A stretch of 64,000 bases of DNA from JAEUMY01 sp031394355 (GCA_031394355.1 JANNSU010000059.1:124001-188000), one strand, 5' to 3'; numbered from the stretch's first letter, positions 42,171 through 50,246 are shown. Translations and numbers: made by a program. The notes: generated from the letters alone by a model not told the origin.

Positions 42171-42878
42171 TCAATACCGGGTCGTCTTGGCGTCGTAGCT
42201 GGAATTCCAGAACGCGGGCTTTCTGCCCACCAGCGATTCCAGCACGATCAGCTCGGCATCGGTGTGGTTGAGGAACGGGCCAGGCTCCACCTTCATTGCG
42301 GCACCACTGCTGTCGAGCCACACTGGCGTCTCATGATGTGTCGTCTTGATGGTCTTGGACTGCATCCCCTTGCCATCGACCACGGCTTCGCCATAGCAGA
42401 GGCAGAAGTAGTCGCGGTTCTTCTCTGCAGATTCCAGATACATGCCGGTGCCGCGAATGCCGATGGTGGCATTCTTGGTCATGACCTTGAGTCCCGCTGT
42501 GCGGCGCTTGGAAAAAACGGATAACAGCTTGCCTGCGGCAACGACGACTTCATCGAGAACATCGCCCTTGCCCCTGAAGGTGATGTTGGAACTTTCGCGA
42601 AGCAGGAAGACGTCCCCGGCGAGGACCACGACCGTCATGCTGACCTTGCCCGTGGTGACCGTGTCGCCGGGCTTCACGGGGGTGCCGACCTTGGCGGCAG
42701 CGCCATTCACGGTGACGACACCTTCGACGCGGTTGATGCCCGGCACGGCGGGCATGTCACCGGCGGCGAGCGCCTCCTGGATGAGCCCGGAAATGCCGGC
42801 GGGGCCGACGAGACCGAGGCCGCTCAGTGTGGCGAGGCGCTGCAGATTGGTACGGCGGGAGTGATTCGGGGAAGACAT
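42171..42878 (-). CDS. FecR-domain exported protein
   Basis: Protein of 235 aa. A twin-arginine signal (HSRRTNLQRLATLSG) suggests Tat export. The mature part is a FecR-like domain: INRVEGVVTVNG, VGTPVKPGDTVTTG and VFLLRESSNITF, then TIGIRGTGMYLE. Unlike iron-responsive FecR it has no membrane anchor or ECF sigma partner nearby, so it is one of the stand-alone periplasmic FecR proteins of unknown role. Convergent with hemW, 14-bp gap. Confidence 0.8.
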   Translation of the reverse strand: MSSPNHSRRTNLQRLATLSGLGLVGPAGISGLIQEALAAGDMPAVPGINRVEGVVTVNGAAAKVGTPVKPGDTVTTGKVSMTVVVLAGDVFLLRESSNITFRGKGDVLDEVVVAAGKLLSVFSKRRTAGLKVMTKNATIGIRGTGMYLESAEKNRDYFCLCYGEAVVDGKGMQSKTIKTTHHETPVWLDSSGAAMKVEPGPFLNHTDAELIVLESLVGRKPAFWNSSYDAKTTRY

Positions 42879-42959
42879 GGCGCGTCCTTTCGGGTGAGTG
42901 CGTGAGGTACGGGTCGGCGCTGCTGACAGATGCAGGATGGTAGGCGCTTTGTGTCCAGA

Positions 42960-43652
42960 TCAGGTCGGTCGGGTGAACATGAGATCCCATACACCATGGC
43001 CGAGACGCAGTCCGCGCTTCTCGAACTTGGTGAGAGGCCGGTGTGCAGGGCGGGTCGCATAGTCGGCAGCGGTGTTGCGAAGCTGCGGTTCGCCGGACAG
43101 AACCTCCAACATCTGGGCGGCGTACTCCTCCCAGTCGGTCGCACAGTGCAGATAGCCACCGGGCGCGATGTGTTCGGCGAGCAGCTTCACGAAAGCGGGC
43201 TGGATGAGTCGGCGCTTGTGATGGCGCTTCTTGTGCCACGGGTCGGGGAAGAACACGTGCACACCCGCTAACGAATCAGGCGGGATCATGTCGCGCAGTA
43301 CCTCCACGGCGTCGTGCTGGATGATGCGAATATTCGCAATATCCTGCGCCTCAATCTGCTTCAGCAGGCTGCCCACGCCAGGCGCGTGCACTTCGATACC
43401 GAGGAAATTCGTGTCTGGTTGCGCGGCCGCGATGGCCGCAGTGGTGTCGCCCATGCCGAAGCCGATCTCCAACACCGTTGGCGCGCTGCGTTCAAACAGC
43501 TGCGTGAAGTCGAGCAATGACTGCGAATATTCGCAACCGAAGCGCGGCATGAGCGATTCATGCGCGCGTTGTTGGGCGGGCGACATGCGACCCTGACGCA
43601 GCACGAAGCTGCGGATGGGACGGTGATGGGGGGTTGAATCGCCTGCATTCAT
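42960..43652 (-). CDS. trmB: tRNA (guanine-N7)-methyltransferase
   Basis: Protein of 230 aa that methylates G46 of tRNA. Motifs: EIGFGMGDTTA (SAM site), FLGIEVHAPGVGS, VFFPDPWHKKRHHKRRL (the PDPWxKxRHxKRR signature) and the C-terminal RPLTKFEKRG. Start at 43652 (MNAGDS); the longer frame runs through a 43689-43764 inverted repeat. Two iterated palindromes 197 bp apart are in this gene, in different reading frames (ANIR and EYS). Confidence 0.95.
   Translation of the reverse strand: MNAGDSTPHHRPIRSFVLRQGRMSPAQQRAHESLMPRFGCEYSQSLLDFTQLFERSAPTVLEIGFGMGDTTAAIAAAQPDTNFLGIEVHAPGVGSLLKQIEAQDIANIRIIQHDAVEVLRDMIPPDSLAGVHVFFPDPWHKKRHHKRRLIQPAFVKLLAEHIAPGGYLHCATDWEEYAAQMLEVLSGEPQLRNTAADYATRPAHRPLTKFEKRGLRLGHGVWDLMFTRPT
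43326..43337. repeat. Iterated palindrome copy 20 (exact, 14-bp form)
   Basis: Exact with T/A flanks. Inside trmB, read as A-N-I-R. Confidence 0.92.
43523..43534. repeat. Iterated palindrome copy 21 (exact, 14-bp form)
   Basis: Exact with T/A flanks. Inside trmB, read as C-E-Y-S, a different frame from copy 20. Confidence 0.92.
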
Positions 43653-43688
43653 GGCTGCAATTATAGGCAGATGCTGAAAACCAGTATC

Positions 43689-43764
43689 ACCACGAAGCAC
43701 ACGAAGCTCACGAAGAGAGTCTTGCTCTTTTGATGTGCTTCGTGCCCTTCGTGTGCTTCGTGGT
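43689..43764. repeat. Long inverted repeat between trmB and the RlmI-like gene
   Basis: Two 27-bp arms built of ACGAAG units (43689-43715 and 43738-43764) pair at 25 of 27 positions across a 22-base loop. It sits in the gap between divergent genes; either transcript could fold there. Confidence 0.8.
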
Positions 43765-43794
43765 TCAATGCCCTTTTTCTTGTCAACATCAAGC

Positions 43795-44976
43795 ATGCAC
43801 AAACTCATTCTGAAAGCGGGACGCGAAAAGTCCCTCAAGCGCCGCCACCCTTGGATATTCTCCGGCGCGGTTGATCAATTGCAGGGTAGCCCGGCGGCGG
43901 GCGACACGGTCGGCGTACATTCGCAGGACGGCGAGTTTCTGGCCTGGGCAGGGTACAGCCCAGGCTCGCAGATCGTGGCGCGGGCATGGAGCTTCCGGGC
44001 AGACGAGACGATCGACGCTGCATTCTTTGCCCGTCGAATTGGCGAGGCCATTGCCTCCCGGCCAGTATTTGCCGGCACGAATGCCTGGCGACTGGTGCAT
44101 GGTGAGTCCGACGGCCTTCCCGGATTGGTGGTGGATCGCTACGGTGACAAACTGGTGGCGCAGATCACGACAGCAGGCGCTGAATTCTGGCGCGAGACCT
44201 TGGCCGATGCACTCAGCGCAGCCACGGGCATCGCCGACATTCTGGAACGATCGGATGTGGATGTCCGTGAGCTGGAAGGGTTGCCTGCGCGAGTTGGCGT
44301 CATGAGAGGCGCGGTGCCGCAAGCGCCGGTTGTCATCGAGGAAAACGGGCTGCGACTGTCGGTCGATCTCTGGCAGGGCCACAAGACCGGGTTCTATCTG
44401 GACCAGCGCGACAATCGGCAATTGACGCGCGATCTTTCTGTGGATCGCGACGTGCTGAACTGCTTCTGCTACACCGGCGGCATGAGCATCGCTGCGCTCG
44501 CAGGCGGTGCAAAGAGCGTGCTCTCCATCGACAGTTCCGGGCCGGCACTTGCCATCGCGGCGGAGAACGTAAAGCTGAATGGGCTGCCTCAGGATCGCGC
44601 CGAGTGGATGGAGGCGGATGTGTTCCATGCGCTACGCCAGTTGCGGGATCGTGGCCGCCAGTTCGATCTCATCGTGCTCGATCCGCCCAAGTTCGCGCCG
44701 ACCGCGCATCATGCCGAGAAGGCCACGCGCGCCTACAAGGACATCAATCTGCTGGGTTTCAAGCTGCTGAGGCTAGGCGGGCTGCTCATGACCTACTCCT
44801 GTTCGGGTGGGGTCAGTGCCGATCTTTTCCAAAAGGTCGTGGCTGGCGCTGCGCTGGATGCCGGTGTGGACGCGCAGATTCTGCGCCGTCTCGGCCCCGG
44901 TGTGGATCACCCGGTGTCGGTGCATTTCCCGGAAGGCGACTACCTCAAAGGGCTACTGCTTCGCCGCGGTTCGTGA
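43795..44976 (+). CDS. rlmI: RlmI-like 23S rRNA cytosine-C5 methyltransferase
   Basis: Protein of 393 aa. An N-terminal PUA domain (about 1-75, GREKSLKRRHPWIFSGAV) precedes a SAM methyltransferase domain with LNCFCYTGGMSIAAL, SIDSSGPAL and LIVLDPPKFAP, and a late Cys in TYSCSGGV that matches the m5C catalytic position. The RlmI/RlmO-like family methylates C1962 of 23S rRNA in E. coli; the same target here is inferred. Start at 43795. Confidence 0.9.
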   Translation: MHKLILKAGREKSLKRRHPWIFSGAVDQLQGSPAAGDTVGVHSQDGEFLAWAGYSPGSQIVARAWSFRADETIDAAFFARRIGEAIASRPVFAGTNAWRLVHGESDGLPGLVVDRYGDKLVAQITTAGAEFWRETLADALSAATGIADILERSDVDVRELEGLPARVGVMRGAVPQAPVVIEENGLRLSVDLWQGHKTGFYLDQRDNRQLTRDLSVDRDVLNCFCYTGGMSIAALAGGAKSVLSIDSSGPALAIAAENVKLNGLPQDRAEWMEADVFHALRQLRDRGRQFDLIVLDPPKFAPTAHHAEKATRAYKDINLLGFKLLRLGGLLMTYSCSGGVSADLFQKVVAGAALDAGVDAQILRRLGPGVDHPVSVHFPEGDYLKGLLLRRGS

Positions 44977-45088
44977 TCCAGGCTCGGAAGGCGGCATTGA
45001 CACGGAGGCCCCGACACTCCTAAAGTGAGGTCGAGGCGGAACTCCATCCGCCCACTGCCGTCTGATCTTCGTCCGAGGGAGGGAGAAG

Positions 45089-45670
45089 ATGAACAAGACC
45101 AAAGTGTTGCCGGGCATCCTGTTCGCGATGCTGGCACCCGCCGCACCAAGCGTGCAGGCCGACTCCAGTTTTCGGGGTGGGCTCAGCATGGCCCCGCATG
45201 CCCACCTGCTGTATCCCGTCACCGTTTTTGCCCGCTTCGACGAAAAGGTGCTCACGCCTGATCTCGCGCCGCGCACCGTTTCGCAATTGCGCGTGGGCTA
45301 TCAGACAGCCCGACAGTGGGGCTTCGAGGCGCAGTATGGCAAAGGCGACGCCAACATCCTGCCGCTGCGCCTGCAAGCTGGCAGTAGTCAGGCAGGGCTC
45401 GATGCGGTCGGCACATTTCAGGTTTCTTCTGGCTTCGCCATGATGGCCCGCGCCGGTCTGCGTCGATTGTCACTGGAAAGCGATCCCGGACAACTGATTC
45501 AGAACGGCAGCATCAACCAGGCCAAGCTTGGGTTGGGGCTGCAGTATCACTTCTCACGCAGTCTCGGCTTCCGCGCGGAGGTTGAACGCTTCCGCAATCT
45601 CGGGGCCGAGCGGGGCGTGGCCGATACGGATGGCGATGCGGTGAGGCTTGATGTGTACTGGCGCTTTTAG
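45089..45670 (+). CDS. Outer-membrane beta-barrel-like protein
   Basis: Protein of 193 aa with a Sec signal peptide (about 1-24, cut near VQA-DSS). The rest alternates polar and hydrophobic residues in beta-strand fashion and ends in YWRF, the terminal aromatic that marks outer-membrane barrels. Probably an eight-stranded OmpA/OmpW-like small barrel; the family is not clear. GGGAG precedes the ATG. Function unknown. Confidence 0.75.
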   Translation: MNKTKVLPGILFAMLAPAAPSVQADSSFRGGLSMAPHAHLLYPVTVFARFDEKVLTPDLAPRTVSQLRVGYQTARQWGFEAQYGKGDANILPLRLQAGSSQAGLDAVGTFQVSSGFAMMARAGLRRLSLESDPGQLIQNGSINQAKLGLGLQYHFSRSLGFRAEVERFRNLGAERGVADTDGDAVRLDVYWRF

Positions 45671-45694
45671 GTGCGGGGCACAAGGCGAGGGGAT

Positions 45695-45791
45695 CGGGAT
45701 TCGGGGTTGGGGATTTGGGGTAAGTCAGGCGCGGAGTGCGCGGCGCGGGGCTCGGGATTCGAGGTTGGGGATTCGGGGTAAGTCAGGCGCG
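45695..45791. repeat. Two 39-bp G-rich direct repeats
   Basis: Copies at 45695-45733 and 45753-45791 differ at only two bases; both contain GGGATTCG, GGTTGGGGATT and end TAAGTCAGGCGCG. The G-runs could also form a quadruplex. Confidence 0.8.
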
Positions 45792-45826
45792 CAAAGCGCG
45801 CCAAGACGTACAACGTGTGAGCTGTT

Positions 45827-45838
45827 GCGAATATTCGC
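45827..45838. repeat. Iterated palindrome copy 22 (exact, 14-bp form)
   Basis: Exact with T/A flanks. Intergenic, between the G-rich repeats and the GAGCCCC array. Confidence 0.92.
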
Positions 45839-45858
45839 AGTAGGCCGATACTGCTGAC

Positions 45859-45921
45859 GAGCCCCGAGCCCCGAGCCCCGAGCCCCGAGCCCCGAGCCCC
45901 GAGCCCCGAGCCCCGAGCCCC
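45859..45921. repeat. Nine perfect GAGCCCC heptamers
   Basis: 63 bp of uninterrupted GAGCCCC, ending 4 bases before the thiG stop codon. Such arrays change length by slippage. The C-rich strand is complementary to the G-rich repeats on the other side of copy 22. Confidence 0.9.
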
Positions 45922-45925
45922 GAAC

Positions 45926-46702
45926 CTAGCTCTTCCTCGGCGCGATGATCCCGTCAGTCGGCGACGACGCCTGCGCCTGATAAATCTTCTTGGCCATGCG
46001 TCCGGCGAGAAACGCTTCGCGGCCTGCCTCCACCGCCTTCTTCATCGCACCCGCCATCATCACGGGATCGCGCGCCTTGGCGATCGCGGTGTTCATGAGT
46101 ACGCCGTCGCAACCCAGCTCCATCGCGATGGCGGCATCGGACGCCGTACCGATGCCTGCATCGACCAGCACCGGCACGTTGACGCGATCAAGGATGATCT
46201 GCAGATTCCAGGGATTCAGAATGCCCATCCCCGAGCCGATCAGCGATGCCAGTGGCATGACGGCAATGCAGCCAATCTCTTCAAGCTGCTTCGCCACAAT
46301 CGGATCGTCATTGCAATAGACCATCACCTGAAACCCCTCCGCCACCAATGTCTTGGCCGCAGCGATGGTCTCGGGCATGTTGGGATACAGCGACTCCGCA
46401 TCGCCCAGCACTTCCAGTTTGACCAACGCGTGGCCGTCGAGCAATTCACGTGCAAGCCGGAGCGTCCGCACGGCATCGTCTGCGGTGTAGCACCCTGCGG
46501 TGTTGGGGAGGATAGTGAATTGCGACGGGGGCAGGACATCGAGCAGGCTGGGCTCGTTGGCGTTCTGCCCGATGTTGGTACGGCGGATGGCGACGGTGAT
46601 GATTTCTGCGCCGGAGGCATCGATGGCCGCGCGAGTCTCCGCAAAATCCTTGTACTTGCCCGTGCCGACAATCAGTCGTGAACGCCAGGTCTTGCCGGCC
46701 AT
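45926..46702 (-). CDS. thiG: Thiazole synthase
   Basis: Protein of 258 aa from the ATG at 46702. TIM-barrel thiazole synthase: GTGKYKDF, the Schiff-base Lys in LVKLEVLGD, and LVDAGIGTASDAAIAMELGCDGVLMNTAIA (phosphate-binding loop). It joins the ThiS thiocarboxylate, deoxyxylulose phosphate and dehydroglycine to make the thiazole of thiamine. The frame stays open to a GTG at 46810 that overlaps thiS, but those 36 codons are read through a hairpin repeat (46735-46790), so I prefer the shorter form. No TPP riboswitch is seen upstream of thiS. Confidence 0.92.
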   Translation of the reverse strand: MAGKTWRSRLIVGTGKYKDFAETRAAIDASGAEIITVAIRRTNIGQNANEPSLLDVLPPSQFTILPNTAGCYTADDAVRTLRLARELLDGHALVKLEVLGDAESLYPNMPETIAAAKTLVAEGFQVMVYCNDDPIVAKQLEEIGCIAVMPLASLIGSGMGILNPWNLQIILDRVNVPVLVDAGIGTASDAAIAMELGCDGVLMNTAIAKARDPVMMAGAMKKAVEAGREAFLAGRMAKKIYQAQASSPTDGIIAPRKS

Positions 46703-46755
46703 GATCAGTGGATCACCCACCGCCACAGCGTCGGGCCGCCCCAAGCTGTGGCTCT

Positions 46756-46768
46756 CCCCCTGAGGGGG
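46756..46768. repeat. CCCCC-TGA-GGGGG hairpin in the thiS-thiG junction
   Basis: A perfect 5-bp GC stem with a 3-base loop within a GC-rich stretch (46735-46790) of the kind often found between betaproteobacterial genes. It could influence thiG translation. Confidence 0.6.
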
Positions 46769-46802
46769 TGGCGGACGCAGGGAGCCGGGGGGCACGCTCA
46801 CC

Positions 46803-47006
46803 CTAGCCACCGCCCACTGCGATCACCACTTCCAGCGCATCGCCATCCGCCACCTTCAACTCTGGGTAGCGACTGCGCGGCACGATTTCGCCATTGCGCT
46901 CGATGGCAATGCGCTTGCCGGCAAGCTCCAGCTGTTCAACCAGCTGGGCGATCGTGGGGGGCGAAGCAAACTGGCGGCTTTCGCCGTTGAGGGTGATGGC
47001 GATCAT
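46803..47006 (-). CDS. thiS: Sulphur carrier protein ThiS
   Basis: Ubiquitin-like protein of 67 aa ending GGG, the C-terminal Gly-Gly that is thiocarboxylated to donate sulphur for the thiazole. Opens MIAITLNGE and contains KRIAIERNGEIVPRS, typical ThiS. Encoded directly before thiG and translated with it. Confidence 0.92.
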   Translation of the reverse strand: MIAITLNGESRQFASPPTIAQLVEQLELAGKRIAIERNGEIVPRSRYPELKVADGDALEVVIAVGGG

Positions 47007-47033
47007 GGAAACAGTCTAACGGGTATCGGGAAA

Positions 47034-47042
47034 ATTCTAGCA
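47034..47042 (-). promoter_or_regulatory. Candidate extended -10 upstream of thiS
   Basis: On the minus strand the sequence reads TG-C-TAGAAT, an extended -10 element, 28 bases before the thiS start. No well-spaced -35 is seen, which extended -10 promoters can do without. Confidence 0.35.
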
Positions 47043-47086
47043 CCCGGTGAGCCTGTCCCCTGCCGCGGGTCAAAACGGCAAGCGCA

Positions 47087-47632
47087 TCACTTGCTGCGAT
47101 CCAGCGTCATGTCGAAGAATCTCTGCCATGTCTTGCCGTCCATGCTGCGGTCGCCGACCTCGTTCCATTGACCCTTTTCGGTGTGGCGTATGGTGTAGCG
47201 AAGTTCCATGGGGCCGGTCTTGAATCCCCCCACCACGGTGTCACCGACGATGCGCATTTCGGCATTCACGTAGCTGCCGTGCATGGTGTGCGCGGGAAAT
47301 CGGTAGCACTTGCATTCGGGCGACCAGCTGATGGTGGCGAGCGCATGATGCACCTTGGTCTCCGTGCCATCGGGATTCTTCTGCATGCCGATGCCTTCGA
47401 CCACGATGGCAAGACCATTCATTTTTGATTCGATTCGCTCATGCACCTGTGAAGACTGTGCGGGACCTGGCCCCATCTGCATGTTCCCGGTGCCGCGCCA
47501 TTCACCGACCATCCAGGCGAGCTTCTTCATCTCGGCGATCTGTTCGTCACGTTTGAAGTCGGGCATCTGGGCAGATACGATGAGGGGGAGTGCCAGGCAC
47601 AACGCGCAGAATAGTTTGAATGCAGGTTTCAT
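47087..47632 (-). CDS. DUF1579-like secreted protein
   Basis: Protein of 181 aa with a Sec signal peptide (about 1-21, cut after VSA). The mature part (LAWMVGEWRGTGNMQMG, VVGGFKTGPMELRYTIRHTEKGQWNEVGDRSMDG) resembles the DUF1579/lipocalin-like family, a small beta-barrel of unknown ligand. AAGGA precedes the ATG at 47632, and an imperfect iterated palindrome lies 15 bp upstream of it. Function unknown. Confidence 0.75.
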   Translation of the reverse strand: MKPAFKLFCALCLALPLIVSAQMPDFKRDEQIAEMKKLAWMVGEWRGTGNMQMGPGPAQSSQVHERIESKMNGLAIVVEGIGMQKNPDGTETKVHHALATISWSPECKCYRFPAHTMHGSYVNAEMRIVGDTVVGGFKTGPMELRYTIRHTEKGQWNEVGDRSMDGKTWQRFFDMTLDRSK

Positions 47633-47647
47633 CGCAGTCCTTTCAAA

Positions 47648-47659
47648 GTGAATATTCGC
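47648..47659. repeat. Iterated palindrome copy 23 (11/12)
   Basis: Second base is T, the only copy whose inner 10-mer is changed. Just upstream of the DUF1579-like gene start. Confidence 0.78.
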
Positions 47660-47672
47660 AGTCTTGTTTGCA

Positions 47673-48431
47673 TTACATCTGTTTGAACAGGTGGGCATAA
47701 GCGCGGCTCACCGGCAGCTCCTGCTTGTGTTGCCTCAATTTCACCAGCGTATGGCCATTGAAATCCTTGCGGGTCGCGGCGATGGCGTTGACGTTGACGA
47801 TGGTCGAGCGGTGAATCTGCCAGAACTCGTCGGGATTGAGCTGGCCCGCGAGCTCCGATATGCCGATGCGGATGAGCGACTCGCCTTCCGCCGTCATGAC
47901 CACGATGTACTTGTCCTGCGCCTGGAAAAACATCACCTCTTCGACCGGAATCTGGCGCACGACTTCGCCCACCGACGCGCGAATCCAGCGCAGCCACGGC
48001 TGGCTGGTCTTGGGTAACGCGCTGGCCAGCCTGGCAAGGAGATCGCCCACGGCTGCCGGGGCCTCAGTGCCGGCCAGACGCTTCTTGAGTTTTTCGATGG
48101 CTTTGATGAGGCGGTCATCGGCAACCGGTTTCAACAGATAGTCCGCCGCTTCACTCTCGAATGCATCCACAGCGTATTGATCATAGGCAGTGACGAACAC
48201 CACATGCGTGCGTTGGTCGATGCGTTTGGCCACCTCAAGCCCTGTCAGACCCGGCATACGAATGTCGAGGAAGGCAATCTGCGGCGCCTCGTCGTCGATG
48301 AGCTTCAGCGCCTCGGGTCCGTTCTTGGCTATTCCGACGATATCGAGCTCTGGCCAGAGCTGGGTGAGGCGGTCGTTGAGGTATTCGGCGAGATGGATTT
48401 CATCATCGGCAATGATCGCTGTTGCCTTCAT
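47673..48431 (-). CDS. LytTR-family response regulator
   Basis: Protein of 252 aa. Receiver domain (1-115): ADDE pocket, phospho-acceptor Asp in AFLDIRMPGL, VTAYDQYAVDAF and the LLKPV Lys. LytTR DNA-binding domain (about 145-250): IHRSTIVNVNAI and LPVSRAYAHLF. Partner of the LytS-like kinase upstream. The first ten codons also occur, nearly identical, at 48577, directly coupled to the kinase stop, so this gene seems to have been separated from its kinase by a partial 5' duplication. Confidence 0.92.
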   Translation of the reverse strand: MKATAIIADDEIHLAEYLNDRLTQLWPELDIVGIAKNGPEALKLIDDEAPQIAFLDIRMPGLTGLEVAKRIDQRTHVVFVTAYDQYAVDAFESEAADYLLKPVADDRLIKAIEKLKKRLAGTEAPAAVGDLLARLASALPKTSQPWLRWIRASVGEVVRQIPVEEVMFFQAQDKYIVVMTAEGESLIRIGISELAGQLNPDEFWQIHRSTIVNVNAIAATRKDFNGHTLVKLRQHKQELPVSRAYAHLFKQM

Positions 48432-48577
48432 CTGCAGCCTTCCAGTGTTGTGAATGAGCTGGCAGCTCCCGCGCCGCCTGCATGCGGCTTGGGCGTCTGC
48501 AGGCGCCATTTGTGCGCAGGCACGAATGACGAAACCCCTGCAGCCGTGTCATCGGCAATGATCGCTGTGGCTCTCAT
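48432..48577 (-). pseudogene. Duplicated 5' fragment of the response regulator
   Basis: From 48577 leftwards the sequence reads ATG-x-GCx-ACAGCGATCATTGCCGATGA, matching the start of the intact regulator (20 identical bases), then loses similarity within a few codons (ADDTAAGVSS). It starts at the kinase stop in an ATGA overlap, where the real gene would be expected. Probably a remnant of the original start after a small duplication or insertion. Confidence 0.6.
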
Positions 48578-49758
48578 GCTGCGCTTGCCCCCGTCAGCTT
48601 GCTGCCCCTTGGCAACGTGATGATGACTTGTGTGCCGCCAGATGCGTTTTCTTCAATGGCGATACGACCGGCGTTGCCGAACAACGCGGCGATGCGCTCG
48701 CGAACATTGCGCAAGCCCACACCGGCCGAGGTGGCGTTGGAGAATCCCAGGCCGGTATCGATGATGAGGATGCGAATATTCGCACCGTCTGCTTCCGCTT
48801 TCAGCGTGAGCATCCCGCCTTCCACCTTGGGCTCCAAGCCATGCTTGATAGCGTTCTCCACCAAGGGCTGGATGAGCATCGGCGGAATTGCCGCGTCACC
48901 CAGGTCGTCGGGCAGGTCCAGCATTGTCTGGAGACGGTCGCCCATGCGGATTTTCAGGATATCGAGAAAGTCCTGCATCAGCTTGAACTCCTGAGCCAGT
49001 GTCGTCGACTCCTCGCGAGAGGCGGCAAGCGAGCCGCGCAGGTAATGGATGAAGCTCTCCAGCATGTGCTTGGCCTTGTCAGGCGCGGGGTGGATAAGGC
49101 TGGTGACATTGGCCAATGTGTTGAAGAGGAAATGCGGCTCGATCTGGGCCTGCAGCATGCGCAGGTTGGCAACGGTGGCATTGCGTTCGATCTCGGCGAA
49201 GCGCGCCCGTTCGCGTTCAAGCTGCATCTCCGCCAGCAGCTTCTTTTCACGGTTGATGTAAATGGCCAGGATGATGAGCGAGATGATGACGCTGTTGATG
49301 CTGATGCCGATCAACCAGCTCGGCTTCATGACAAGTCTGGCCATGTCCAAGTCGAGATATGTGCCACCCACGACCCAGCCGATGACGACGCCTATCGTGG
49401 CGCAGGCGGAGTAGTAGATGACAATGACAGGTCGGCTCTGGCGGAGTATCCAGGACTCGATGGTGAGGCCGCCAAGGTAGAACATGGCATGGATGGTGTA
49501 GCCGATGCACTGCGCGAACACCTGATTGTAAAAAAACATTTTCATGCTGAGGCGGCCAGCCAACATCATGCCGATCAGCGAGAACGCCGTGCCAAGGAGC
49601 GCGTTCCAGATGAAGGTGTAGAGCAGGTCGCGTGGCAGGGAAGCGGGCCAGCGCCTGAACAGGGGAATGACTTCGAGGGGATGGAATCGCGAGGCGGTGG
49701 TGGTTGCCGCCCGCGTGAGCTCCTGTACTGTAGTCATGGTTGCGTTGCTCGAAGTCAT
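48574..49758 (-). CDS. LytS-like sensor histidine kinase
   Basis: Protein of 394 aa. Four or five membrane helices (about 45-170), a coiled coil (165-190), the His-kinase motif QIEPHFLFNTLANV and an ATPase domain (PLVENAIKHGL, DTGLGFSN, GVGLRNVRERI). Signals through the LytTR regulator to the left. The codons GANIR just before the G1 box come from an iterated palindrome. Preceded on the same strand by a 95-aa membrane protein gene. Confidence 0.92.
   Translation of the reverse strand: MTSSNATMTTVQELTRAATTTASRFHPLEVIPLFRRWPASLPRDLLYTFIWNALLGTAFSLIGMMLAGRLSMKMFFYNQVFAQCIGYTIHAMFYLGGLTIESWILRQSRPVIVIYYSACATIGVVIGWVVGGTYLDLDMARLVMKPSWLIGISINSVIISLIILAIYINREKKLLAEMQLERERARFAEIERNATVANLRMLQAQIEPHFLFNTLANVTSLIHPAPDKAKHMLESFIHYLRGSLAASREESTTLAQEFKLMQDFLDILKIRMGDRLQTMLDLPDDLGDAAIPPMLIQPLVENAIKHGLEPKVEGGMLTLKAEADGANIRILIIDTGLGFSNATSAGVGLRNVRERIAALFGNAGRIAIEENASGGTQVIITLPRGSKLTGASAA
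48772..48783. repeat. Iterated palindrome copy 24 (exact, 14-bp form)
   Basis: Exact with T/A flanks. Inside the sensor kinase gene, read as A-N-I-R. Confidence 0.92.
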
Positions 49759-49809
49759 GGATGTGTCCAGTCTACGTTCTGCGCAGCCCGGTTGTCCCGG
49801 AGCGGTATT

Positions 49810-50097
49810 TCATTGTGCTGCGCCGGTCTTCACCGACTCGCCGTTGCGCCACTTCTTCCATGCGTACCAGGCCAGCCCGGCGAGCCCGGCCACGCCCAGC
49901 GTGAGCGCGAGTGCCTTGAGCGCGCGGGCCCAGATGGAGATCAGGGCGATGACCATTCCGAAGGCCACCCATTGAAACCACCAGTGCCCCGGAGACGTCA
50001 TCCAGTTGATGAAGCCGGTGAGGCCGATCACATAGATTGCGGTGAACGGAAAGGTGATGGCGTCAGTAAAGACTTTGAGCGGTTTCAGGGGGTTCAT
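49810..50097 (-). CDS. Small membrane protein of unknown function
   Basis: Protein of 95 aa with two or three hydrophobic segments (about 13-32, 41-58, 61-79) and a basic C-terminus (YAWKKWRNGE). No family recognised. Followed by the LytS-like kinase on the same strand after 51 bp, so it may be cotranscribed with the two-component system. Confidence 0.65.
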   Translation of the reverse strand: MNPLKPLKVFTDAITFPFTAIYVIGLTGFINWMTSPGHWWFQWVAFGMVIALISIWARALKALALTLGVAGLAGLAWYAWKKWRNGESVKTGAAQ

Positions 50098-50199
50098 GGC
50101 GGGTCTCCTCGGTTGGGTGAGTCAGTGCGCCAAGTATGGGAAGGGGTCGAGGGTGTCTGGGGCGCCTTGCGACGAAACTCAACAGGACCGGCGTCAGCG

Positions 50200-50246
50200 G
50201 TGGTGGCGGGGCGCGAATGGCTCGTGCATTGCACCACCGCCACCAC
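50200..50246 (-). terminator. Inverted repeat after the carotenoid oxygenase gene
   Basis: GTGGTGGCGG (50200-50209) and CCGCCACCAC (50237-50246) form a 10-bp stem, 23 bases past the stop of the oxygenase gene. The long loop and lack of a T-run make this a weak terminator candidate. Confidence 0.35.

Larger units (their letters stand above)
45671..45925. other. Repeat-filled gap between the barrel gene and thiG
   Basis: No gene. It is almost wholly repeats: two G-rich 39-bp copies, one iterated palindrome and nine GAGCCCC heptamers, listed separately. Confidence 0.75.

Noticed and set aside
47007..47086. TPP riboswitch upstream of thiS
   Set aside because: The conserved CUGAGA and ACCUGAUC elements are not found on the coding strand; only a possible extended -10 is visible.
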